Below are positions 11,998 through 21,818 of a stretch of 64,000 nt of DNA, one piece after another. Positions within the stretch are counted from its first letter, which is position 1; the number at the start of each line of letters is the position of its first letter. The translations under genes were made by a program, and so were the position numbers. This DNA comes from Terfezia claveryi (lineage: Eukaryota > Ascomycota > Pezizomycetes > Pezizales > Pezizaceae): positions 186,001-250,000 of the forward strand of contig WHUX01000034.1 of NCBI GenBank assembly GCA_015179025.1. Reading direction: 5' to 3'. The notes under the pieces were generated by a model. It did not search any database. It saw only the letters and a list, made by a program, of their open reading frames with translations, and was not told the DNA's origin.

Positions 11998-13050
11998 ATA
12001 TAAGTATCCGAAAGCACGAGTTTCTCGCATATATATATAAGCCTGCGAATGTATGGATTTCTCACATATATATATATATAAGTCTCAAAAGCACGAGTGT
12101 CTCGCACATATATATATAAGCCTGTGAATGTATGGATTTCTCACATATATATATATATAAGTCTCAAAAGCACGAGTGTCTCGCACATATATATATAAGC
12201 CTGTGAATGTATGGATTTCTCACATATATATATATATATGTCCCAAAAGCACGAGTTTCTCGCACATATATATATATGTCTCCAAAAGCACGAGTTTCTC
12301 GCACATATATATATAAGTCTCCAAAAGCACGAGTGTCTCGCATATATATATATAAGCCTGCGAATGTATGGATTTCTCATATATATATATATATATGTCC
12401 CAAAAGCACGAGTTTCTCGCACATATATATATAAGTCTCCAAAAGCACAGGTGTCTCGCATATATATATATAAGCCTGCGAATGTATGGATTTCTCATAT
12501 ATATATATATATATATGTCCCGAAAGCAAAAGTTTCTCGCACATATATATATAAGTCTCCAAAAGCACGAGTGTCTCGCACATATATATATAAGTCTCCA
12601 AAAGCACGAGTGTCTCGCACATATATATATAAGTCTCCAAAAGCACGAATGTCTCGCATATATATATATATATAAGCCCACGAATGCATGGATTTCTCGC
12701 ATATATATATATATATAAGCCTGCGAATGCATGGATTTCTCACATATATATACTTATATAAGCCCGCGAATGCATGGATTTCTCGCATATATATATATAT
12801 ATATAAGCCCGCGAATGCACGGATTTCTCGCATATATATATAAGCCCGCGAATGCATGGATTTCTCGCATATATATATATAAGCAGCGAGCACATGGGTT
12901 TCTCGCATATATATACTTATATAATCCCGCGAATGCATGGATTTCTCGCATATATATATATGTATAAGCCCGCGAATGCATGGATTTCTCGCATATATAT
13001 GTATAAGCAGCGAGCACATGGGTTTCTCGCATATATATACTTATATGAGC
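11998..13050. repeat. AT-rich satellite core, about 28 units of ~37 bp
   Basis: Units share a CATATATATATATAAG block and a CTCGCA boundary. Type A carries CTCCAAAAGCACGAGTGT and dominates 12060-12660. Type B carries GCCCGCGAATGCATGGATTT and dominates 12660-13050, with A/B alternation on the left. A minor variant carries AGCAGCGAGCACATGGGT (12885 and 13005). All units point the same way, so the core is not itself inverted. Each TA run is self-complementary. Long ORFs on both strands (repeated IYIY residues) come from the repeat and are not genes. Confidence 0.9.
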
Positions 13051-13051
13051 C

Positions 13052-14061
13052 CGCGCATGCATGAATTCCTACGGGATATATCACAAAGCGTGAACTCCGC
13101 ACATATCGCAGTACTTGTCTCGTTCGCAGTACCACGACTACGATTTCCCAATATGACTATTACCAGGCCAGGCATTGAGTAGTACGGCACCCGCGGGCGA
13201 AAGGGGGGCTGAGCGCCGTTGATCACTGTCGTGCCACTTCTCTTATTATCCCCTATCTCATTGTCTTCGGAAAGTCTAAATTGTCGGCCTTAGCAGTCGG
13301 CCTTGGCAACTATGGTTTTCCTGTATATATACTTCCCTTCCCCGCGCTTTTTCCCTTTGCTCATTATTCCCAGCATATTACAGCGAGTATTAGAGAGAGC
13401 ATTAGAGGGAGAATTAGAGCGAGCTTTAGAGCGAGAGTTAGAGCGATGGATACAACGAGAATTAGAGCGAGTGTTGCTGCACACATGTTCCGTGTACATA
13501 TCTATTGCTAAATACCTCTCTGTGTATATAATAATTGGCGAATACAATGAATATTTCTGCTGCATGCATATTCAAAGGTTGCAAACCCGGCTACATAGCT
13601 GGCTGGTGTAAGAACGAAGCAGATGCAAGCTGTAAGCGGGTTGTGTTTACCCACCAAGTGCGTCGGGACAAAGGTTGCATGTATGCTTGCGTCCCAGGCA
13701 CGGGGGCAACATCCCAGTGCATCCCAGATGCGAGAGCAACTGCCCAGTATTGGTGTTGCGTCCCAGGCGAGGGGGCAACGTTCCAGTGCGTCCAAAGCGC
13801 GGTGGCAACGTTCCAGTGCGTCCCAGATGCGAGAGCAACTGCCCAGCATTGGTGTTGCGTCCCAGGCGTGTGAGCAACGTTACAGTGCATCCTAGACACA
13901 AGCGCAACTGCCAAGAATATGTGTTGCGTCCCAGGCGTGTGAGCAACGTCCCAGTGCGTCAGGACGCTGGCGCAACAAGCGTTCGCGTCCTGATTTTGAG
14001 TTATCGTCCCATGCGTTACATGCGTCTGACGCACAGGACGCAAATATTATTTTTGCTGATG
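13052..14061 (-). repeat. Right inverted arm of the foldback element
   Basis: Reverse-complement counterpart of 11058-11990, about 75 bp longer because it has more of the ~68-bp GACGCACTGGAACGTT-type units (13690-13990). The 12-bp minisatellite (13378-13480) has fewer copies than in the left arm. The inner 400 bp differ from the left arm at only a few positions. Confidence 0.85.
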
Positions 14062-14718
14062 TTCCAGAAGTATTTCTATTCCAAGAAAATGAAGGGGAAT
14101 CGAGACTCCGGATTTCTTGAAAAGATAAATGGGGTTTTTATCTGCTTTGTAGCAATGGCCATGAGGCACTGCCTGAAGATGTGGAAAACGGGGAAGTACC
14201 AAGACAATGGGCTAGAATTCAAGTATGAGACAACCTGGCATAAGTGTACACAAATCGTAGGGGTGGGCGAAAGTACTGCTGGAGTCGGATGAAAGCTAAC
14301 AAAAGTAGTCACATACAACAGGCTATGGTTAACCTGGAATGGAAACAAACCAGAAATTCAGGACCTCCTCATCAAGAATATCAAAGCGGATCTAGCATGC
14401 CAGATTGCGGCCAATATGAAGATCATTGAGCTTGAATTAGGGGAGCCTCCTGAAGTAGAAGACCAGCTGAGTTTTGAAGTCAAGTTACGAAATAAGCTCA
14501 AACACTCATATGAGAGATTGGAGGTCTCAGAAAACAAGCAGCTAAGGGTTGGAGGAGTATTGCGAGATTCTTTGGTGGAGCTAGCAGATCCTTTGAGTCC
14601 AGCAGTTAACTTCGGCATATTGGGTAAAGAAGAGGCGAATGCGGGAGATCAGGAGAATGCCGAAGGTGAGGAGGATACCGAAGGTGAGGAGGATACTGAA
14701 GGTGATGATAAGCTTTAG

Positions 14719-15142
14719 TGACGAAGAGGGTTGGAATTGCATTGCGCTCAGCAAGGTGTTTTGCATTTGGTATTCTCTCCTCTTCTTGTGTTTTTCCTTT
14801 TGTCGCCGGTATCTTCTACTGTTAACGCTTTTTGTTCTGGGTTTATTCTAACGTAATGGTGAATATTATTTCATGGGCTCATTGTTAGAATTTGTTGGAT
14901 ATTAATTATTGAGCCTAGAAGTATAATGTATGGACAGTGTCAGATTTAGCTTATGCACGAGTGGAGTTGCTATTTTTTAGTTGGAATATGTATTTGCTCG
15001 AGAAGTTTAGATATAGGACGGTTGTTAGAATGAGAAACAATTTGGGAAATACTAGTCAGTGTGGTGATACCTTAGCAAACAATGTAGCATCTAGGAACGA
15101 AATGAAGTGCAGGCTAAATCAAGAACAGATTTTGCTAGATAA
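14719..15142. other. Spacer downstream of the DUF6532-like gene
   Basis: AT-rich sequence without a supportable gene. It may be the 3' untranslated part of the split gene. Confidence 0.4.
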
Positions 15143-15720
15143 AGAGATTAGGGGATGCAATACTGCATATGGTGAGTACAACAGAGATGTTTGGTAAGGG
15201 GAGGATTGGGGAATGCAAGACGTTTCACGGAAAGTTAACCAGAGAGAGCACCAGAGATGTAAAGTCAGTTACTCTCAGCATCGGATAATCAGTAGTACAG
15301 AGAGGTTTAGGAACGGGAGGATTAAGGGATGCAAGATGTTTTCACAGAAAGTTAACCAGAGAAAGTAACAGGTATGTAACGCGAGTGACTCACAACGTGG
15401 GACAGCAGGTAGTGCATAGAGGTTAGATAAGGGAAGAATTAGATAATACAAAGCATTTCATGGAAAGTACAGCAGAGATAGAACCATGTATATAACGTGG
15501 GTAACTAGTGATGACGGACAATAGGTAGCATATAGAGGTTAGCTAAGGGAAGGATTAGAGAGTACAAAGCGTTTCATAGGAAGTTTAGCAGAGATAATAC
15601 CTTGTATGTAACATGGGTGACTAGCAACATTGGACAATAGGTAGTGTCGAGAGGTGAACTAAAAGGGGGATAAGGGGGTGCAAAGCGTTGTACGGAAATT
15701 TAACCAGAGATGTACGTAAA
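15143..15720. repeat. Degenerate tandem repeat, period about 115 bp, five copies
   Basis: The phrase GAGGTTAGNTAAGGGAAGGA followed by GCAAAGCGTTTCAYGGAAAG and AGCAGAGATA recurs at about 15190, 15302, 15419, 15534 and 15651. Later copies are closest to each other. No coding potential is evident. Confidence 0.7.
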
Positions 15721-16109
15721 TGGGCAGCATGGATAAAGGTAGGTGTCGGATGGAGAGTTAAACAGAGAAAGAGACACAGGATAAACGCAGAAAAAGAAGA
15801 TCTAGAAGTAGGGGTATGGGTAGAGAAGAGTATAAAAAGGAAGTGTGGTAGATACAAGCAAGTGTGCAACGTATTATATAGACGCGCAGAGAAAAGTGTC
15901 AAGTTAGGCGAAGAAGAAATCTAATGCAAAGCATCAAGGAAGAGACATAACAGGAAAACGGGTCAGGAAGCTGGTACAGAGAGTGCGTTGCTACATATAC
16001 CGAGGTTTTATAAAAGGACTTCATATGCTCATAAAGCACCTGACGTAGATTTCGTGTTTACTGATATATATCAAAGGTTGAATTCCTTGATATTCTCTAG
16101 CAAACATAA
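15721..16109. other. Unassigned stretch between repeat and transposase relic
   Basis: Short ORFs of basic, low-information composition only. No gene supported. Confidence 0.3.
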
Positions 16110-16985
16110 GAGCAGGTATTTACAAAGGAGATTATCTACAGCGTATAGAGAGCAGCCCGCTGCTGGCCTATTAATCGTGCCTTTCATCCTGTACCAACAC
16201 CCCCACATATTACAGTTAGTACTAGTGCTGTCTTAGATACCCTTGCTTTACTCTGCCAGCTCTCGAGGGAGGTCGAAGCTATAATTCGTGAGAATCTTAA
16301 GCCTGATCAGAAGAGTCTTATTCATGATTATATTGATCTTACTACAGAAAAGGTCACTAAGTATCGGGATATTGCTTCTCATTCTCATACCCTCAAAAAG
16401 CTCTGGGATAGGAAAGTGCAGAAGGAGAAGAAAAGCACAAAGTATGTTAGTGAAGCTCGAGTTCTAACTTACCAATACGTTAATAATGAGCTTAAGAAAA
16501 ATACAGAAGCAGCAGCAGCTAAGGCTAAGAAGCAGCAGGCAGCAATAGAGAAAAAGAAAATTGCGGAAGAAAGGAAGGCTACTAGAGAGGCCCTTAACGA
16601 GCAGTGGAAGGCAGATCTCCAGCGGTATCAGGAGGTTGAGATACCAGTATGGCAAGCGGAATGTACAGAGATTGATGAAACATGGGCTATTGTGAAGGCT
16701 ACTACCAAGGGGTCTAAACGTATTAGAAGAAAGCCTTCCTACCCCCCTCAGCCAAAATGACCACTTAAGCCTAAAGAAGGGGGTATAAGAGGAAGCGACC
16801 TCTCTATAGTAGTTGAGAATGACTCGGAAGATAGGGCGGAAGTGTGGTTTGAAGTAGGGATTGACAAGGAGGCTAATGAAGCAATTGATAAGGTAGATTT
16901 AGTAGATTCAATGAGAACTCTTGATATTGGGTATTTTGCAGAGGTTAGTGCCCTTATATATCAGTCTGTGGTTTATCCAGTATGA
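16110..16985 (+). pseudogene. Fot1/pogo-type transposase, C-terminal relic
   Basis: The frame gives a REQPAAGLLI-like end of the DDE region (family pattern GxxAxGLxPFxP) near 16145 and then, after a frame slip, PTPPHITVSTSAVL (~16190). A long helical, Lys/Ala/Glu-rich tail follows (16416-16760, with ARVLTYQYV and a coiled-coil-like KAKKQQAAIEKKKIAEER). After a TGA at 16758 the same frame runs to 16985. This is the normal C-terminal layout of fungal Fot1-like transposases and supplies what the relic at 3.1-4.3 kb lacks. Assignment rests on layout and motif memory. Confidence 0.5.
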
Positions 16986-17059
16986 AGATCTTCACTTCAA
17001 TATTTATCTAACATAGGTATATAGATGCATAGTTAAGATACTACAGCTGGTAGGGGTGC

Positions 17060-17640
17060 ATTGCTAAGTATTGGGCCTGTAGTGGTGGATAGAAGGGTAG
17101 GGAGGGAGGTATTGGAGATTTTGGGAGGTATATATTAGAAGGGCAGAGTATTGAGACTTGTGTTCATTTGGGTAGTATATGAGGGCAACCATATTTTAGA
17201 GCGTATTTGTTTCTATAGTTATGTATATAGCTAGAGTTAGAATATAGCTCCAATAGTTATGTATATCACGTGTTAACGTTGCAGGGGGCCCCTGAAAGCA
17301 GTGTTTCAGGTGTGTGCACTAGACGGTGGCTGCTTACTAATAGGCTTGCAAAGGTATTCTAAAATAGATATAGACCCTTCATTAAACTCTCCATAATATC
17401 TATTCACTTGTTGGCAGGTTGCTCGGCCTAAGAGTAAGGTAGAGAGGGAAGGAGGGGGTTCATCGGGGAGGTCATATTAGAAGGTGTGTTATTTGGCATA
17501 GAGTAAATTTTGCCGAGATGTGAGGGCAACCATCTTGTGGAGCGTAGTTGTTTCCAGTTATGTAAAAATATAAGCCGGAACAAGCTTCTCATAGCTCCTA
17601 CTATATCATGAATTGTGGCTGGAGACGCTTGGCTACAGGG
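17060..17640. repeat. Two diverged copies of a terminal segment
   Basis: 17090-17240 and 17440-17575 share GGAGGGAGGTATTGGAG-like purine runs, ATATTAGAAGG, and GAGGGCAACCATNTT followed by GAGCGTANTTGTTTC. Between them, 17305-17360 carries the terminal-repeat-like block that is inverted relative to 2925-2985. These look like the decayed right end of the Fot1-type element. Confidence 0.5.
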
Positions 17641-17711
17641 GTGTTCGTTAGCCCATCCCTGTTCGTTTATAGGTAATAGAGAGTACCGGTACTAGTAAAG
17701 AATAGCAGAGC

Positions 17712-18068
17712 TCAAAGGTTTAACTGAAGAAGTCTCCCTAACCACCTCATTGTCCTCATCCCCCATACCTCTCTCACGTCCGCTCGCTCCCAAGAGCTCC
17801 ACCTCCGCCCGCTCCATTCCCCAGCAGGACAGATAAGTGCAACGTGTTTCCCTGTCTCAATCTCGCCACATTCCGGGCACGAGGGATCTTCGGACTCATC
17901 CAGGGTATGTCTCCACCACCCAAGTCCTCCCTTCCCGGTCCGACATTGGGTGTAGTTAAATAGGGCTTTCCTGTTCCATTGCAAGACCCTCCCCCTCCCC
18001 GTGCCTGCAACCTCCCTCTCCGCCCCCTCTTCCTCTTCCAGGCTTGCTCCAGCCCCCCCTCGGTCACT
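17712..18068 (-). mobile_element. Non-LTR retrotransposon (LINE) 3' end
   Basis: The minus-strand frame ending at 17712 reads through the typical C-terminus of fungal Tad-like LINE polyproteins: a basic helix (VLQWNRKALFNYTQCRTG) followed by a zinc knuckle, CPECGEIETGKHVALIC, then a Trp-rich tail ending at a stop. Only about 115 codons remain, a 5'-truncated copy as LINE insertions usually are. The recognisable part stops about 25 bp before the TYR1 start codon, head to head with it. Upstream continuation of this frame into TYR1 exon 1 is an antisense shadow. Confidence 0.65.
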
Positions 18069-18090
18069 AGCGTGCAGCCCCACAGACAAA

Positions 18091-19743
18091 ATGTCGAAAT
18101 TCGCAGAACTTCCAGCCATGTCTAAGGCCAGCACCAGAGATAGATCGGCTATCTCAGTTGGTATCATTGGCATGGGAGATATGGGGAAGATGTATGCTCG
18201 GCGAATAAGCGAGGCAGGCTGGAGGTATGTCATTCCAATTACCGTTGCAGACAATCTGCCTTTGATTACCATAGCCCATTATACTGACCCTGTTCAGAAT
18301 CAATGCCTGTGATCGAGACGACAAATACGAAGCGCTGAAAGAAGAATTCAAGGGTAGGAAGTCGAGGAAACTCCAATCAACAATATGCACGACGTTCAGC
18401 TGACATCTCAGAGGTCCCTAATATCAATATCCTTCGAAATGGTCATTATGTGTCCAGGGTTAGCGACTTTATCACGTATAGCGTCGAGGCGGAGCATATT
18501 GAGAAGGCCGTGGCAGCTTATGGACCATGTAAACCACTAGTCTCCTACAATACACATCGAGAATCATGCTGACGTCTTTGGTACGGGATAGCGACAAAGT
18601 TGGGTGCAATTGTTGGAGGACAGACATCATGCAAGGCCCCAGAGATGGCTGCCTTCGAGAAACACCTTCCAGAAGATGTGGAGATTGTCAGCTGCCATAG
18701 TTTGCACGGGCCAACTGTTGATTCCAGAGGGCAGCCACTGGTATGCCCCTTCACTCTGCTGATATTCATCACCGGGATACTAATGGCCCCTCATGCAGGT
18801 TCTCATCAAACACCGCTCCTCTCAAAGGTCCTTTGATCTAGTTGAAGAAATCCTCACCTGCTTGGGCAGCAAAATCGTCTACCTTTCTGCCGCCGAGCAC
18901 GACCGCATTACCGCGGATACCCAAGCCGTCACCCACGCCGCCTTCCTCAGTATGGGTTCCGCCTGGCACGCCAACGGTCAATTCCCCTGGGAAACCCCTA
19001 GATGGTCCTCCGGAATCGAAAATGTTAAAATCAATGTCGCACTCCGGATATACTCAAATAAATGGCATGTCTATGCTGGGTTAGCCATCCTCAACCCCTC
19101 TGCAAGGGCTCAAATCAAGCAATACGCCAACTCCGTCACGGATTTATTTAAGCTCATGATCTCTGGTAACCGCACTGAGTTTGACCGCAGGGTGAGAGCT
19201 GCAGGGGAGTTTGTGTTTGGGAAAAATACACCTATTAACCATACGGAACTCCTTCTGCGTGATGAGGTTCTAGAGAAATACTCCCTTTCCACGCCACCAC
19301 CACCCAATACCAAAAGCCAGCCAAACTCCCACCTTTCCCTTCTAGCCATGGTCGACTCCTGGCATCAATTTGGCATCCAACCATACGACCACATTATCTG
19401 CTCAACCCCCTTATTCCGTCTCTGGCTCGGCGCAGCAGAATACCTCTTCCGTCAACCTCATTTACTTGATGCTTGTATCGACGCGGCGGTAGGCGGGGAC
19501 TCTGTCTTTAAAGAGGATGATCTTGAATTTACATTTGCGGCGAGGGCATGGAGCGATACAGTTGATAGCAGGCAATTCGAAATGTATAGGATGAGGTTTG
19601 AGCGGACGCAAAAGTACTTTGAGGAGAGGGGGAGGTTGCAGGAGGCGGTTAGTGTGGGGAACAGGATGATTAAGACGATATTAGAGAGGACGAAGGAGTT
19701 GGAGGCGGCGGCAGCAGCGAGGGCGGGGGAAGGGGCAAGGTGA
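18091..19743 (+). CDS. TYR1: Prephenate dehydrogenase (tyrosine biosynthesis)
   Basis: Converts prephenate to 4-hydroxyphenylpyruvate with NADP+, the branch step to tyrosine; cytosolic. Exons 18091-18224, 18298-18353, 18412-18528, 18592-18740 and 18799-19743 give 466 residues with phases matching throughout. An N-terminal Rossmann fold shows GIIGMGDMGKMYARR (residues ~24-38). Conserved blocks follow: IVGGQTSCKAPE, SLHGPTVDSRGQPL, HDRITADTQAVTHAAFLSMG, LRIYSNKWHVYAGLAI and NSHLSLLAMVDSWHQFGI. The order matches yeast Tyr1 along its length. The start at 18091 fits the usual short leader; a second Met at 18118 is possible. A LINE fragment lies directly upstream, so the leader may be transposon-derived. 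No tandem partner gene. Confidence 0.95.
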
Positions 19744-21818
19744 GACGGGATAAGGAAGGGTAGTTTGGTAATGTCGAACGGCTGGCGGAAATGATCTAGT
19801 GCAGTATCATTTATTCGACGAGTATTTATACGCTTACGACAGGCAATGTTTAGTAGTACCAATTGTCAAATTTCAGAAATTTCAATAGGATACGCCAAGG
19901 GGAGATTTGGAAGATCTTAGTCAAGATTAGAAAATCATGGGTTTTGTTATTCCAGTATGTCAATGCATAGCCTGCAAATTCAGGGTAACCAGAGATCCAT
20001 CCCCGCCCAAAAAAAAAGGTCCCATACATTGATTGGTACCGTAGCTGATCCCCCTTAGCTATATACATCAACAGAACTTGCTTGTTACTACTACAACAAC
20101 CGCTGTACTTGAAAACGTGCAAACTAGCTGTAAATGATCAGCGCTGGCTACATATCCATATCCATACACACAGTACATACAGTACCAGCGGTGAGAAACG
20201 CTATTTGGTGTTCTACTCACTGACAACTACACCATGATGGTTTCTTATCCAAATTGGCAGAGTACTATTTAGACGGGAAACAGGGAGCAATACTTTACTA
20301 AAAGAACTCAATTAGCAGTTCCGTTCCAAACGTATATATAATACTTATTACTATATGCCTTAGAAAAAAAGTTATATGCAGTATATATAACATCAAAGCC
20401 CAGCTAAATATTTTGCAGACAAATTTTTCCCATCACACATCAATACACCAAAAATACAAAATCATAAACTAAAAAAAAAAAACGAAGGTAGAAAAAAGCA
20501 AACAAAGCTCAAACCATTCCGGGGGGCGTAAAAATATCCACAACATTAAATGAAGTTACTAAAAATGTACACTAAATGATTCTCCTACTTACTATACAGC
20601 TCTGAGATCCAGAAAAGTATGTTACATATGTGAAGTCTCTTGTTGGCATTCAGGAGATCTTTAATGCTAAAGAATGGAGGGACATTCTAGAGACTACATA
20701 GACCAAATTGTCAGTTGCTTGATTTGGATGGATATCGGCGATCTCAGCTTAGGAAGAAAGATTGGTGGGTTGTTCGCATGCACGGAAGGAAACCAGGGCC
20801 TCTGACATATTAAGTGCAATTCATGCCATCATTGACGGGGTAAGCTAAGAAGGGCTAATAAGTATTGTAAATGTTTACAGGATGAACGCCCGTAGCAATT
20901 TTCTTTAGGTTTTGCTGGGGTTATAGAGTTATCAGAGGAATCAACCTCGAGTGTACTTCCTACTAGCACTGATACATCCAATACTAATCGTTTTATCTGA
21001 CCGATTGAAATTAGGGAATTCATCCTGGATATACCATGCAGTACAAGTCGAACGAGAAGAATTCTCAGCCCACTCCCTACTAGGCAAGCCTCCTCTACCT
21101 TTCAGGCTTGCCCAGTAGCAGACTTCATCTTGAAGACCATATTTCATTGTGCACATTCCCCACAAGATAATTGGCAACTGCCGATGATATTCGCTAGGTT
21201 GGGGGGGAACTCTACACTAAAAACAGGAAATACTTCTGGCTTGATGGTTCGGGTGCAATGCAATGGCGAAATTGGAGAGGCCTGTTGGATATATAGGAAC
21301 ATTTTTTGACTGAAAGTAATAGAAACATTTGCAGATGATAAACTCATCTCCCCTTTACACTAAGTCTACCTCAGGTCCTAGAAGTATCATGTGAAATGTG
21401 GACTTCATCTTCTTGATTAAATTAGAATGTCATTGACTCTCCAGCGACAGAGTCAGAACGCAGGAGACAACTGATCACCAAAGCACATTCAAGCTTTCCT
21501 CATGAGTATGAGCAGAACACGTACATCAAGAGTTTCATTCACAACAGCCGATAGAGAAGTAGTCTATGAGCTTTACATAGTGTGATCAATTAACGCCAAG
21601 TAACCGTTCAGGTGATAACACATCAAGCAGCGCCACCGCAACCTTCAACTTACGCCAGTAGTATGAACCTCATAGAGATATATTGGTCATCTCTAGCCCA
21701 GATCCCAACTCAACCAGAGCACTTTTATCCTTTCCAGATTTTTGGGGAAAAAAATTAACAAAAGACCCAATGAGATAAGTAGAAGAAGATTACATGAGAA
21801 GACTGAAATGGACTGCAT
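19744..21818. other. Intergenic spacer between TYR1 and RPL7
   Basis: Converging 3' ends of TYR1 and RPL7. AT-rich around 20300-20500. No gene-like frame or structured RNA could be supported. One copy of a TCAGGGTAAC word lies at 19980-19989. Confidence 0.5.

Larger units (their letters stand above)
11058..14061. mobile_element. Foldback element, 3,004 bp, TT target duplication
   Basis: The ends are CATCAGCAAAAA (left) and its reverse complement (right), each flanked by TT (11056-11057 and 14062-14063). The outer ~930-1,010 bp on each side are near-identical inverted copies. They contain tandem repeats outside and single-copy sequence inside, and they flank a ~1.05-kb AT-rich satellite. No transposase frame is visible; long ORFs inside are satellite artefacts. 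The insertion interrupts codon TTC of the DUF6532-like gene, and deleting the element with one TT restores the frame exactly, which fixes both ends. The architecture is that of foldback elements, non-autonomous units with long, internally repetitive inverted arms. The mobilising enzyme is unknown; a 2-bp TT duplication is unusual. Confidence 0.85.
10386..14718 (+). pseudogene. DUF6532-like multi-exon gene split by a foldback element
   Basis: Exons at 10386-10415, 10469-10738, 10791-10955 and 11011-11057, then, after a 3,004-bp insertion, 14064-14718. Introns end in canonical AG and carry TGCTAAC, TACTAAC and TCTAACA branch sites. The joined product is about 388 residues. Two in-frame TGA codons (10926-10928 and 14290-14292) fall where CGA would encode Arg. 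The middle (IARTVVKNYTMYWKPFLTPGEM...AWNKVQ; FHAEEIVKVIF; FLEKINGVFICFVAMAMRHCLKMW in pieces) resembles the DUF6532 domain common in mushroom-forming fungi, a resemblance from memory and not a search. The C-terminus is acidic with GEEDTE repeats. Function of the family is unknown. Inactive as read. Confidence 0.5.

Noticed and set aside
11998..13050. CRISPR-like array of repeats and spacers
   Set aside because: Regular ~37-bp units, but the 'spacers' are just two or three recurring caps, and the DNA is eukaryotic with introns.
12141..13135. Long ORFs on both strands with repeated IYIY residues
   Set aside because: They are the translation of the ~37-bp AT satellite, whose TATA runs lack stops in several frames. 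They have the repeat's own period and no family similarity.
15688..15924. 78-codon basic ORF
   Set aside because: Overlaps the ~115-bp repeat and has no recognisable domain.
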